Assembly (NCBI RefSeq): GCF_950023065.1
Contig: NC_088680.1
Span: 42,272,559 to 42,336,558, forward strand
DNA from: Planococcus citri
Lineage: Eukaryota > Arthropoda > Insecta > Hemiptera > Pseudococcidae
Length of the DNA stretch: 64,000 nucleotides
Direction: 5' to 3'
The position numbers and the translations under genes were made by a program. Below the pieces are notes generated by a model. It had not been told where the DNA came from. It did no database searches and saw nothing but the letters and a program-made list of their open reading frames with translations. Shown one piece after another: positions 34,134-47,485 of this stretch; position 1 is the first letter of the stretch, and the number at the start of each line of letters is the position of its first letter.

Positions 34134-35888
34134 AGTGTGCGTAGCACACTATTGGTTTCGCTTTGAGAAATGAAATTTTATTGGAACTGAATGTTCTCTT
34201 AAGCTATCCAACCGTTTTTTGTACCTATTGGACACCATTTGAGAATCATTAAGGCGGAGGGAATAGATTAATTTTCATTCAATTCGGATGGGTAATTGCT
34301 GAGTAATTGCAATTTTAGTTCATTATTTTAATGCATTAAATCCTAAAAAAGGGAAAAGGGGACTTGTAGAACACCTGCCGCTCATTGTACCCTGCTATAC
34401 CCCCAGTCTATTCCATCACCAGCTGTGTTTCATTGTACCCTGTTACACCCCCAGTCTGTTAGCTGTAAATTCCAAGTGGGCGTGGTTTGGTGGGGCGTTT
34501 ACCAAACAAATATATTATTTTAATGCCCTAACCTTCGTAGCAAAGTTGTGGCTAAGTGGTTAGGGCATGTAAGTAGGAATAGGAAATTTAGGGACCCAGG
34601 TTCGAATCCCCGTGAGGTAAGTAGGTAGGTGACGGATTTTTCGTAGGAAAATTGGATAGGTAAATGCTTTGATGGGGCAAAAATAATGCTGAAACTGAGT
34701 TATGAATTATGATATCATTTGCTAACTAAAAATTCATTTCATTAATTTTTTGTCTACCTATAACCATAAGTATAAAGTAAGAATTACTTGACATGAATAA
34801 TTTTTAACTTTTTACTTATAATTTAAAAATTACTTCAAAATGAGAAATTAAACTAATTTTTGTACAATTGAAACATGTAATTTTTATTATCATGATTTAG
34901 TGAAAATTATTAAAACAAAATGATTTTTACTATTGGTACCTATAGCAAAATTTATTAAAATGATAAGTTTTACTATACGATTACAGTAAAAATTATTGAA
35001 TGGGATCTGGTACTTAATTGTGAGTATTTAGTTAAATTTTTTTGTAAAAATTACCCATATTTTTTTCGTGTAATAGGCAATGCAAATTCTTAACATAGGT
35101 ATTTTATAAGATTTAATTCTTAATTTAGAATAAAAAGCAAGTTCTGAAAATTGGTTTGAAAATTTATAAATTTGAAGACAATGGAAATTCTAAAAAAAAT
35201 AATATGAAAATTTGTATTTAGAGACGCTGAGAATTCCAAAAATTGATTAGAAGTTCTGTAAGTTGCAGATAATGTGAACTTGAAAATTATATGAAATAAG
35301 TATTGTAATATTTATGAAGAAGATGAGAATTCTGAAAAATTGGAGGCAATGTGAATTCCAAAAATTGAGTAAACGTTTTACAATTTGTGGACAATATGAA
35401 CTTGAAAATTGAATTTGAAATTTTTTAATTTAAAGACAATAAGAATTCTGAAAAATTATTCAAAATTTGACTATTTAGAGGCAATGTGAATTCTAAAAAT
35501 TGATTGCAAATTTCCTAACTCAGCAGCAATGCAAAATTCTGAAAATTTATTGAAAACTTTATGAAATTGTAGCGATGGGGAATTCGGGAAATCGATTTGA
35601 AATTTTGTAAATTTTAAAACAATGCAAACTATGAAAAACAACTAGAAATTTCTTAATTTAGAAGCAATACAAGCTTATAAATTATTCTGAAATACCTATT
35701 GTAATTTGGAAAATATGAAAACACTGAAAAACAATTATTATTTTGAAGCAGTGAGAGTTTCAAAAATTCTCATCACTGTGACATGGTTGATTCACTTATG
35801 CACTACCTAGATGTAATAACGGTTATAGCTGTAGAAAAGGCAGCTAGCTACGCACACTTTGCAGCTAAGCTTTGCTTAGCTGTCTAGT
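34134..35888 (+). mobile_element. Helentron-like non-autonomous element (HINE-type)
   Basis: Left end AGTGTGCGTAGC (34,134-34,145) is perfectly inverted at 35,847-35,858 (GCTACGCACACT), just before a 9-bp hairpin stem (CAGCTAAGC, loop TTT, 35,862-35,882). The hairpin is followed by CTAGT at 35,884-35,888. Subterminal inverted repeat, 3' hairpin and CTRRT end are the known signature of Helitron/Helentron-derived elements. It lies in a T-tract, in agreement with T-target insertion. No Rep/helicase ORF is present. Confidence 0.85.
34545..34615 (+). pseudogene. tRNA-like sequence (SINE head or tRNA pseudogene)
   Basis: A-box TGGCTAAGTGG at 34,549-34,559 and perfect B-box GGTTCGAATCC at 34,599-34,609, 39 bases apart, inside the Helentron-like element. 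The acceptor stem is not convincing, so a functional tRNA is unlikely. It may be a SINE-derived RNA polymerase III promoter. Confidence 0.6.
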
Positions 35889-37013
35889 TTTTTTTTTTTT
35901 TTAATACGAAAGTACTTGATCAATAAAAATGGTCAAAACAAGTCCCAAAACTAATATTAATTACTAACCTAAATCCAAATTTCACCATTCCCAGTCATTC
36001 TGAAGCCTCCAGCTTGATTTTTCAATTTCTCCAGAATTTTGAATTTGCTCCAGAAGGCGTGAATATGAAGTTGGGCTGCTAAAAATCGAGTTGTATATTA
36101 CACTCGACCTGTTTAACAAGTTTATCCACATTTGAGCCGATTTTGAGAGTGACACCAAAAAAGTGGCTTTTTGACCAGCTTTTTTCAAAATTAAAAAATC
36201 CAAAAATCAAAAGTTTCCCGTTTGTGTGGAAATTTTTGAAATTCATACGAATCGCTGTATTTCTTCAAAAACTAACCCCCGGAGCGCAAATTCTACCATT
36301 TCCAGCCGTTTTGGAGTGAGGAGTGACACCTCAAAAAACCACTCTTGAGGTGTCACTCTCAAAATCGGCTCAAATGTGGATAATCTCATTAAACAGGTCG
36401 AGTGTAATATACAACTCGATTTTTAGCTGCCCAACTTCATATTCACGCCTTCTGGAGCAAATTCAAAATTCTGGAGAAATTGAAAAATCAAGCTGGAGGC
36501 TCCAGAATGGCTGGAAATGGTGAAATTTGGATTTGGGTAATTAATATTAGTTTTGGGACTTATTTTGACCATTTCTATTGATCATGTACGTACTTTTTTT
36601 TAAAAAAAAGCATAAATCGCCAAAAAACAGTCAATTTTGAATTTTCAAAAATTCGGCAAAAATCGAAAAATGAACTTGGGCAGCTGAAAATTTGGTTTTG
36701 GGGGTTTTCGACTATGCTCTTTCCGAAAATCGCGGTTCCGTTCAAATCGGAGTGTGACATTTCAAGAGGTTCCCTTGTAAGTAGAGTAAGTAATTGACAA
36801 AAATTATGCTTTTTCGAGTTTTCTGTAAAAAAAAGAGGATTTCTGACAATTTCTGGCAAAAAGCGTCACTTTCAGACAATATTTGGAGTAAAGTGAGCCT
36901 TTTTGGAATTTTTGGCAAAAAACAACCAATTATTATCAATTTTTTGAAAAAAAAGGTTAGGAGCGATTTGAATTAAATTTCTCATTTTTATTGAATTTTT
37001 TGAAATTACAATT

Positions 37014-37575
37014 GGCAAGTTTTCAATTTTGGGAACGCATCAAGATGGTAAATTCATTATGATGTTTTTCATTCGTCTACTCGAGTTATACGTATTTTTT
37101 AGGGTTGAAATGTCGGATTGTGGTTTCCATCCAAAAAGCCAAAAAAGGGTCTCCACAGTTCATATGTTACCCCGTAAGCAGACAGATGACCTGGAGAGGC
37201 CAGTGCGGTGGGTCAACTACCTCGAAAGATCAGACAGGAAGACAGACGACCTTGGGAAGCTAGACAGGTAGATCAGTGACCTTTAGTATCCAAATACAGG
37301 CGTCCATGCCTTTCAAGAGGCCAGCCAGGAAAACAGACGACCTTGTGAAGTCAGTCAGATGGTCAATAACCTTAAGAGGTGACACAGGCAGACAAACGAC
37401 CTTGGCAGGAACCCACCGTGGATACATTTGAAGGATCTCCTGAATAAACTGTCTCTACGGGTTCGACTTTTTAACCCCGCCTGGTCAGAAAGAACTCTAG
37501 TGTAGATTACTGTTTTCGATATTTCAATTTTCTGACAGATTCTCGCTTTCTCGAACGACTTTGTGTAAGTGAATT
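37014..37575. repeat. Inverted-repeat arm matching 39,445-39,600 and 40,785-41,140
   Basis: The segment around 37,070 (TTCGTCTACTCGAGTTATAC, TTCCATCCAAAAAGCC) is the inverse of 39,470-39,560. The segment at 37,185-37,565 (AGACAGACGACCTTGG, TCGATATTTCAATTTTCTGA) is the inverse of 40,785-41,130. The order of the two parts is not a simple mirror, so rearrangement or insertion is likely. Confidence 0.7.
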
Positions 37576-39440
37576 TTCTCTCTTAATTTGGCGTTTTTTT
37601 GTTTTTTTTTTTTCAAATGATTCTGCCACTGACCAATTGACTTCATTATTGTTAAAAACTATAAAACCTTTCAGCATGTAAGTAAAAGATCGAAGAAATA
37701 TTTCCTGTACGTTTGAACCATAAAAATATCATCTTGGGCAATTTTAAAGATCCGACGACATGGCAAAAAAAAAAGAACAGTTGAAATTCTATAATTCGCG
37801 TATCATTAATGCTATTTCGAGCATGTATTAACAATAATGTGAAAATTTTTTACACGTATAAAAATATTCGACGCTAATTCTTTCGATTCGATGGTCCGTA
37901 AAGTATTTCAATAATAAAAAAAGTAGGCACTCGCATTTTGAATGGGATTCTCGGCAATAAATTCGACATTCAAAAGAACGTTTTCAATTTCTTTTTCTTT
38001 ATATTTTATTCTTCTTTTACGCTTGTAGCGACTAAACACGATGAATTTTGAGAAAAAATTTACATCAGGGACTCGGTCGAGACGTGGGCGTAACATTAAA
38101 AGAAATTTTACTGTTGTGAAAAGAAATTATGAAATTTTGATCTGACGAATACCTAATAAGTTTATCCGGTATAACTGAAACTTTTAATTTTGCCATAGTA
38201 AACGTAGGTACTAGGTACCTCTACCTACTTTTAATGGAGTCTCTTTTATGCGTTAGAGTTGATAATTTGGATAATCTTTGTGGTGTACTGGTGTACCTTC
38301 GAGTATTTAAATATCCTGAAATATGTACTCTTGCGAGTCGTATAAGTACCTACCTACATAATAATTATTATATTTTGGAGTTTGCAAAACCTTGGTGGAC
38401 TTTGAGTGTAATAATTCGAACATAAGTACCGTGGTCGTAATTTTTTCATTCAAACACCGTCCTCATTCGATTAATTTTGAATTATTTTTTCAACGAATCG
38501 ATTTTCACTTTTGAAAAAAAATCTTCGTACATCTAAATTCTTCTCTCATCGTGGAAACGCGTGCGTAACCACAACTAATGAAAATTCACCTGGAATAATA
38601 ACCTTTTAAATGCTAGTTGACCCATTTAATTGGCTAATTTTAAGAGGTTCGGAATGCGCGCGTATAGAATTTGAATTAGCAGAGAGCGAGGATTTCGTAT
38701 GGTTGCGCTGTAAAATATCGTTTCGTGGTAAATTTTAATTGTGAAAATCCACCTCCGCCTTCTTCAATCGCGACTATGTATTCGATTAGAATTCTACGCA
38801 GCTCGGATGAAAGAATACGTTTTTATTAGCGAATAACTCGGGTAGGTGTATTCGTATATAGATGAACGCGATTAACCGCGAAAAAGCATTTTGGCAGCAA
38901 AGGTTATGAAAACGTTAACATTCGCTCTTAATTATCATGCCTATCGCGATACGTATACGCTTTGCTTCTCGTATTTGGCGTGTTTATTATGAACATTCCT
39001 TTGTTAGGGATAATAAAGCAACAATAACCTTATGTTTAGATATGAGAAACAAGTGATAATCGTGTTGTATTATGAATTAGGCTGGTGCGAAGAAAATTGC
39101 TCATCGGGGATGTGTCATGACGGGGATATAAAGGTAACTCGTATATGAGGTAACATAACGTGTTTTTAGTGTCGTGAAGTCGAGGGAATATGGTTTTGAG
39201 AAGAAAAATACCCTCCTATGCAGATATGTACCTGCGTCTAAAGAGATGACGGAAAATTAACTTGCAAGTTGTCAGTTTTGAAACTGGTGACATGACATGT
39301 GAAATTGAAACTATTAGAAATCGTTAGAAATTAACTGTCTTTCATATCGTTGATTGCAAAAGTTACCCTTCGCGAGACCTGACGAATCATTTATGCCCTT
39401 TTCTAACTTCAAAATAAAACTCATACTGAAATTCGGCTCA
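37576..39440. other. Non-coding sequence between inverted arms
   Basis: Apparently single-copy within the window, AT-rich, without a supported gene. It lies between the inverted arms, so it may be host DNA or the core of a compound element. Confidence 0.4.
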
Positions 39441-39641
39441 GGTGTGCTTTTTGGGGCAACATGAACTCTGAAAACTCTTTTGTGCTTTTTGGATGGAAAC
39501 TACAAATCGGTACATGAAAGATACAACTCGAGTAGACGAATAAAAAATATCATCATGATGAATTGCCTATCTTGATGCTCTCCCAAAATTGATATGAAAA
39601 ATTCAAACGACGCTCCTATCCTGAAGCACCTAAGTACTCAC

Positions 39642-40693
39642 AAGGGAACCTCTTGAGGTGTCACACTCCGATTTGAACGGAACCGCGATTTTTGGAAAGA
39701 GCCTAGTCTAAAACCCCTAAAACCAAACTTTCAGCTGCCCAAGTTCATTTTTCGATTTTTGGCGAATTTTTGAAAATTCGAAATTGACGTTTTTGGCGAT
39801 TTATGCTTTTTTTTTAAAGAAGTACGTACTCGATCAATAAAAATGGTCAAAATATGACGTCCCAAAACTAATAATAATTACCAAAATCCAAATTTCACCA
39901 TTTCCAGCCATTCTGGAGCCTACAGTGCGATTTTTCAATTTCTCCAGAATTTTGAATTTGCTCCAGAAGGCGTGAATATGCACTTGGGCAGCTAAAAATC
40001 GATTTGTACATTACACTCGACCTGTTTAACGAGTTTATCCACATTTGAGCCGATTTTGAAAGTGACATCTCAAGAGTGGTTTTTTGAGGTGTCAATCTCG
40101 CTCCAAAACGGCTGGAAATGGTAGAATTTGCGCTCCGGGGGTTAGTTCTTGAAGAAATACCGCAATTCTCGCAAATTAAAAAAATTCCCTCACAAACGGT
40201 TATCTTTTGATTTTTTGGTTTTTTAATTTTGAAAAAAGCTGGTCAAAAAACCACTCTTGAGGTGCCACTCTCAAAATCGGCTCAAATGTAGATAAACTCG
40301 TTAAACAGGTCGAGTATAATACAAAACTCGATTTTTAGCTGCCCAAGTGCATATTCACGCCTTCTGGAGCAAATTCAAAATTCTGGAGAAATTGAAAAAT
40401 CGTACTGTATGCTCCAGAATGGCTGGAAATGGTGAAATTTGGATTTGAGTAATTAATATGTATTAGTTTTGGGACTTATTTTGACCATTTTTATTGATCG
40501 AGTACGTACTTTTTTTTTAAAAAAGCATAAATCGCCAAAAACAGTCAATTTTGAATTTTCAAAAATCCGCCAAAAATCGAAAAGTGAAGTTGGGCAGCTG
40601 AAAGTTTAGTTTTGGGGTGTTTAGACTATGCTCTTTCCAGAAATCACGGTTCCGTTCAAACCGGAGTGTGACACCTCAGGAGGTTCCTTTGTC
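39642..40693. mobile_element. Foldback element, copy B
   Basis: A 1,052-bp nearly palindromic element. The left end AAGGGAACCTCTTGAGGTG pairs with the right end CACCTCAGGAGGTTCCTTTG, and the matching continues through most of each half. The 9-base word AGTACTCAC flanks both sides (39,633-39,641 and 40,694-40,702) and is a likely target duplication, compatible with Mutator-type insertion. No transposase is encoded. Confidence 0.88.
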
Positions 40694-40959
40694 AGTACTC
40701 ACTCAAAAGCACGAACCAAAAATGTTTTTATGGCAAATTGACAATGTTCAAAATTGAAGGAGCAAACGCAATTTGAAGAAAGGCGAAAATCTGTCAGAAA
40801 ATTGAAATATCGAAAACAGCAATCTACACAAGAGTCCTTCTAGACCAGGAGGAGGGGTTAAAATGTCAAAAACTTGGAGAAAAGTTATCCAGGAGATCCT
40901 TCAAATGTATCCAGGCCTTCAAGATCGGTTCTTGCCAAGGTCGTTTGTCTGCCTATATA

Positions 40960-41690
40960 AGTTTTTCAAGGTCATTGACCATCTAACTGACTTCACAAGG
41001 TCATCTGTTTTCTTGTCTGGCTTTTTGAAAGGCATTGACTCCTGTATTTGGATACTCAAGGTCACTGACCTACCTGCCTAGCTTCCCACGGTCATCTGTC
41101 TTCCTGTCTGACCTGAGGTCATTGACCCACCGCACTGGCCTCGGCCTTTCAAGGCCACTGACCTACCTAGTACCTACCCAGCCTCTCAAGGTTATCTACG
41201 AGTCTGTCTGGCCTCCTAAGGTGGTCTGTAAGTCTGGACTCTCAAGGTCATCGACCTACCTGTTCAACTTCTCAAGAGCGTATGTCTTCTTGTTTATGCT
41301 CTTAAGGTCATATGACCCATCAATATGGCTTCTCAAGGTAGAGGTCGTTGATCTGGTCTGACTGGCTAGCTCAAAGGTTATACTGATCTACTTGCCTAGT
41401 CTCTTATCAGGTTGTCTGTCTTCCTGTATGGTCTCTCAAGGTCATTAATCACTCATCTGTTTGGCCTCTCAGGGTTGTCAGTTTGCCTGTAACGTCATCT
41501 GTGTGGTCTCTTTAGGTCATTGACCCTTAAGACCAGGTTTTTAAGGCCACTGGCCTACCTATCTAGCCTCTCAAGGTTGTCTGTTTTCCTGTCTGGCGTT
41601 TTTAGAGTCATTGACCTATCGGTATGGCTTCCTACGGTTGCCTGACTGCCTGTTGTTCTCTAAGATCATTGGCACGTCTGTCGTCTGGCC
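40960..41690. repeat. Tandem array rich in AGGTCAnTGACC palindromes
   Basis: Degenerate units of CTCAAGGTCATTGACCTACC plus TGTCTGGCCT. Palindromes fitting RGGTCANTGACCY exactly occur at 41,059-41,071, 41,116-41,128 and 41,514-41,526. One-mismatch versions occur at 40,969, 41,152, 41,245 and 41,605. That consensus is the known ecdysone receptor/USP inverted repeat. Binding is inference. Confidence 0.75.
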
Positions 41691-41699
41691 TCTCGAATA

Positions 41700-44600
41700 T
41701 CGCTTTTCAACTAATTTTCGGTTCTTGAAAAGATGGCAACAATGATTTTCACCACCATCTTCAAAAAAGGCTTCTATGGGCTTAAAAATTGAAGAATTTT
41801 CAACATTTTTTAATTTATTTTTATTTTTTAAATTATTTACGCTCAAAATCTGTAACGTATTCTATTGATTAAATTACCTACCTATGTATTTAAGGAGTTG
41901 GGTGCACTTATCCCTCCCTGATATGATGTTTTCCCAATTTGAAAACCCATTAGTTTAAAAATGAAGTAAAAAATGATTTTCTATGTGAATTTATAAAATC
42001 TTTAAATATTAACTTTCAACTTTTGTAATCATTACGAGCCTTATGTTTCCATTTCCACAAACACATTCAGAAGGCTTAGCAAATATGTAATTTCATTTTA
42101 GTCACTGATTCGTTAATCACTCGGGACAACTGTCGTAATACAATTATCATCGCGATATTAACATTTCATAAATTATCTCGCGCCACGAAACTCATCTGTT
42201 AATTAATCAAACACATCTTTGACATTGCAGATAGATACAGTTCAAATAAACTAGCACAAAACGGTTTTCAAACAACGACGCGTCAAGTTATTAGGTAACT
42301 CGTCGTATAAATGCATAATATACAAAGCACCGTTTCGTGAAATTTATTCGAAAGCTCCAAGACGAGTTATAATATCGTCGTTGTAATAAGCATAAACCAA
42401 ATAAATTCCTACACTTAAAAAGTACACCATTAAATAGGGCCAACACAGTAGCGAAATTTATCGCGAAAAAGTTTCACGAGTGGCGCCAACCAAATCCTCG
42501 CTTGTTGAGAATCTATTCAGCTAGTCTGCATGTTAAGTAAATTTTACATAATATTACAATCGCCTACAATATGAATATCCATTCATGTACAATTACATTA
42601 TACACATACATGTGCTCCTACACCGTAACTTTGATTGCTGCACTAAAACGTTTTCTATTTTTATCCAATATTTTCCCCACAACACAATATACACATCTAT
42701 ACAGAGTGCAGATGATCTTTTACCTACATGAAACTCTCATATACATGTTTATTATACTCACGTTGCAATTTTTCACCGCAGTCATAAAATATGGTGGTGG
42801 TTTTTTCTCTATTTGTTACATTCCTTATCCTTTATCGACAGGTTTTCAATATTGCGAAAATATTACTAGTAAATTCGTTTATACCCACAAAAAGCTCGGA
42901 GGCAAAATGGTTTAAAAGTGTCTATATATTTTTTGAAAAAGAGAGAAAAAAAGCCATCTCTAATGCTATCATTAAACATCATTAATTTTCTTCGTTCGCC
43001 AACAGATATTGAAGATATAGTACATTGTAAGGGAGAAATTCGTTTTTACCAATTTTACCTCGTTTTTCCAACTTTTTTTACGGCTTTAAAAATATTTTTA
43101 TTGATATTATAAGCGGTTTTCTTCACATTTTATGCGAATCAGACCAACCTAACACGTTTTCAATCTACTGAAACATTCTCTCGAAGCACTGTTTTTTTTC
43201 CTCGATATTTTTTTTTCTTCACTACAATAGGAATAGACGATAGAAAGTGAGAAAATATGGATTACGAGGAAATAATAAATTCGAGAATATCTATCGCGTT
43301 TCTCGAAAACATTATTCATTTTTAATTAAAGTTAAAATGAAAGAAATCGCGAATCTTAAAAATTGATGACGCTATCGTTTTCATCTTTATAGCGTTTTTC
43401 TTTCTTCCCCTCTTCGTGAAACGGAATCACCACAGGTTCATTAAAAAGTAATTTTTGGAGCAAAAATTAGAAATTAACTTTCTGCTAATTTTTTTCTCTC
43501 GTGATAAACTTTCGGAAAATTATTTTATCTAAAAGAACCACCGCCATTCAAATTCATTTACGTTTAAAAGCGTTGAACACGTCAACGAGACTTTAGCTAA
43601 TTTATTAATACATCTTTTTCATAATTTGAAAAAAAATTCCGAGCAGTAGGCTCGAAAATTTTGAGAAAACCCCGAGCTTGACTGTTGTAATTAAAAAAAA
43701 AAGATCAACAAAGTCGAGAAAGTTTGTTGCAACGTTAAACGTGAATTTTTAAAACTCGTTTCGTTAGTATAACTTGCGCCTTGAAATGACAAAACGAGTC
43801 TGTATTTTCGATACGTATGAATGAATAATGGAATCTTTTGGCGATAATTAATGAAATTAAATTCAGTAAAAATTACATAATGTATGGGGAACCTGGGTCT
43901 CTGTAAGATACTCATTTTCTGGAACTTCTGTAGAAATGAGGATTCAGGGGTGATCAGGGAGAGTCATTAAAAAGTATAGTCTAAAGCATTTTTCAGAATT
44001 AGAAAAAAAAATCCCCATATTTTCTACCTAAAATTTCGAAATAAATATTTTATTTCTAATTAAAAATCAAGCTAAAATTTGAAGAATGACAAAAAAATAA
44101 ATTATAAAATGAAAAAGTCACCCTCAGGTCACAACACTTAAAAGGGAACATGTAGGTAGTAGGTACCTATCTACCCATTTCGTTGAGAAGCCAGTTTGAG
44201 GGGAAAAAAAACGTTCTAACACATATTTGCTTTTTGGGGGCAACAGGGCATCCAAAAAGAACAACATTTTATTCAGGACTTTGACGCTTGAAAACATCTT
44301 TGGCCATTAATTGAAAAATTGTAACATTTTTATCCCTCATCTAAAAATATTGTTTGTTTGTTTTTTGACTTTAGAAAACCATTGCAACATGCCAAGGCTA
44401 AATAAATTGGAAATTGGATAAAATTCCGTCTCCTTGAAATACTGTCTAGTCACAACACCCACTTAACCTATCCTTCATTCGTCCTTTGAAAAAAAATCCA
44501 TTCGCATCTAAGCCAAAGGTGAAAAATAATTGCTCATCCAAGCAGGTATAATTTACACATCCAAAAATGAGTTTATATAAAAGAAGAAAATGAAAGAGAG

Positions 44601-46980
44601 AAGAGCTAGGGGTTAATTACACCACCTACGAGTGCACACGATTATGCAATAACACCGCGTTAGCATTCAATTTAAATGGGTAAATATAGATACGATCGCT
44701 GGCGACAACATGTACATTTTACAAGCTCAAAAAGGTGTTCACGGGTTGTTATAAAGAAGAAAAACTACACGTATATGGTAGTTATTTGCTCATCTAGGAT
44801 GTTGGGTAACATTTGGTGAACCCATTAAAGGAGGCAAACGGTCTACGGTGGCGTTGTTTTATTGAGCGAGAAAAAATTTCACACTGTTTTGCTTGCCATA
44901 AATATGTAATCTGGCGTATAAAGGCCAGATTAACTTTAACAAATATCATTTTTTGAGAAACTTTCAGGAAAGGAACGAAACCTATTTTCCAATTAAGTTT
45001 GTCTTGATTATTTATCAGTGGCAATGAAAAAAAAAATGATGATTAGAAGAACAAAGGGATTCAAAAATCACTTCCTATATCACTGACGACATTTTAACTA
45101 AAGAATGTGAAATAAAAAAAACGTGGGAAAAGTTTGCCGAAGAAGCTTGATACAAAAAACAGCCTTTCTCATTTGTATTCCGTCGCAGGATAACTGAGAA
45201 ATAAATTTAATTTTCCGCGTTAACGCGTTTTCTTTCCCACGAGGCTTCCGTTGTGGGGCTTAAAAAAGTTTCATTCCACAGTGTCTCATCTTTGCATTTT
45301 ATTACTACTTTTATGAACAAATAATGTTACATATATCTGTTTATTTTATATGAATAAGATAGCTATTTTAAAAGATACGTATTATAAGGTGAAATTGATA
45401 TTCGTCACTGTAAGAGCAACGTACTGGCAACTTTTCATACGCGAAAGTTTGTAAAACATTAAAGCATCCATAGACTAGGTGAAATAATAAAAGGAACCGG
45501 ATTATGGTTATGTAGCAGCAGAAAAACGAGGGTGAAAAAACCAGCCATATTTATCATTTGTAAAATAAACGCTGCAGATAAACTATGTAAGGTACAATGC
45601 CACGGAGTTTTTTGCAACAGTTGTCAACACAGTACCAATTCAACATTTGCTCTCATACGAGTGCTATATTTACATGACACTTGTGAAGTATTATTTTTAA
45701 ATTGATATAAATGTATGCATATAAAATGGAATACTGGTGCAGTACGTGATGAAGTAGTTATGTGTATAAGGTGATTTTCAACTTTCAAACATAAGTTTTC
45801 AAATGTGAGATTATGATTAGTAAAACAACATTCGCATTTGTATATATTTTTGCACTTACACAGAAAAAAAAAACCTTCGGTGAAATTTTACTTTCATTTT
45901 ACCATCTTTTTCACCCTTCTCATATTTTGTTTTTAACAGAATCACATCACTTTGGTGTTGAGATGATCTTGTATAAAAGCATTGCTATAGAAATAATCAT
46001 GTACATTGTACATATGTAGTACATACATAAGTACATGTAAGATTGTAACAGTGTAGAGGTTTAACGTGTATAAAATCATGAATTTACTTGTTGCACAATG
46101 CAACCCCTTTCAAATAAGTAATGTAACAAGTGACATGTTCAGGAACCCGAGATGTGATACATGAAATGTGGAAGTTTTTGAAAGCGCCAAGAGTATACAT
46201 AGGTACCTAGTACCTACCTACCTACCTACCTACATGGTATTAACGAGCAGCTCGTAATGACACCTTTCGTTTCATTAAAAATGTAAGCTGTGTTGCATAC
46301 CTACTCCTTAGGTATTGATGTCATGAACAGAAAGACAGCATAGGATAATATAGTCTACATAATAATATAAAGTCTGAGTAGATGTTGTCGAGTGTATCAC
46401 GCTTTCAATATTTGAAACCAATTCATACGTTTTACAAGTATGTGGATGTATGTACAAGTGACAATTAAATTTTGACAGAGGCTGCAAGATGAGAAGTGCT
46501 ATTTACAATGGTAAACTACATATTATCTACCTTGAATATGATTCATTCAAATAATTCAAGACAGGATTTTGAAACACAGACAACAAAATTACAAAGTTGA
46601 CAAATAGGTACATACCTACATTGCTTTTTCTAGCAAGTACCTAACCAACTATGTAGATTGTAGATGTTTACATTTCAATGCTTCAGAACTGTTCTGAATT
46701 GAAGTAAGTATTCCCTGTTTTTAGCATACTCACCATACAGTGAATGTTTAAAAACACTAAAATCTATACTTTCAACTTGTGAAGTTTTTTTACCACATCC
46801 TGGCTGTTTCCAACAATTCCTTGTTTCTTTATAAAAATAAAGCACTATTAAAAGGAAATACCTATGACTTCTACACTAGGATTAATATAAAGATATTACT
46901 TTTTATCAATAAATAACTAAACTAAATAATTTTTGCAGCTGTATAATGAACCAGCCAATGACAAGGGTTCTTTTACACGC
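41700..46980. other. AT-rich non-coding sequence with a TACC microsatellite
   Basis: No gene supported in this 5.3 kb. A (TACC)n run with GTACCTAG flanks lies at about 46,201-46,236. The small ORFs (for example 42,571-42,915 and 43,691-43,915) are AT-driven and show no motifs. Confidence 0.45.
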
Positions 46981-46984
46981 TGAA

Positions 46985-47485
46985 TAAAAACGATATTCTT
47001 CTCCTCACTGTACAGTTTTCAGCATTTTAAAGCGATGAGATCACGATTCACGTGTAAGGTTTTCAAAAATGATTACGTGTAGCATTAGCTAATGAGAAGG
47101 CTCTATTCACCTCGCTGCTAAAAACGACCTTGCTACTGAAAAAAATCTTTTTCTCCTAACGCTGTGCAGTTTTCAGTTTTTTTTTTTGAAAGATGAGATC
47201 GCATGTCAGGTTCTCAAAAATGATTATACTGTTGGAAAGAGGAAAAAATTTTCTTTATTGAAGTATAAAAAAGGTGTAAGTTCAACATGATGGTTTTCAA
47301 GCAAATTTTTAATTTAATTCCAGTCAATGAGAAGGCTCTATTCACCTCCCTACTAAAAACGACCTCACTACTACTAACTATCTTTTTTCTCCTCACACTA
47401 TGCAATTTACAGCTCTTTTAAGAAAGATTATGTTTGCATATCTCAAACATTATTATGCAGTTAGAAAGAGGATAAAGATGTAAAG
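46985..47485. repeat. Diverged tandem duplication, three partial copies
   Basis: AATGAGAAGGCTCTATTCAC occurs at about 47,091 and 47,327. The following TTTTTCTCCTAACGCTG and TTTCTCCTCACACTATGCA blocks also match a partial copy at 46,995. The unit is about 236 bases. Non-coding. Confidence 0.65.

Larger units (their letters stand above)
33964..36776. mobile_element. Foldback element, copy A, interrupted by a Helentron-like insertion
   Basis: The ends AAGGGAACCTCTTAAGATGT (left) and ACATTTCAAGAGGTTCCCTT (right) are inverted. The inner arms contain the same segments as copy B at 39,642-40,693, including CTCCAGAAGGCGTGAATATG. Without the 1,755-base insertion at 34,134-35,888 it would be about 1,058 bp, close to the 1,052 bp of copy B. 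It is non-coding. Confidence 0.85.

Noticed and set aside
36323..40095. Three near-identical 66-73 codon ORFs (36.0, 36.4 and 40.0 kb)
   Set aside because: They lie in the arms of foldback copies A and B and repeat because the DNA repeats; no gene-like features.
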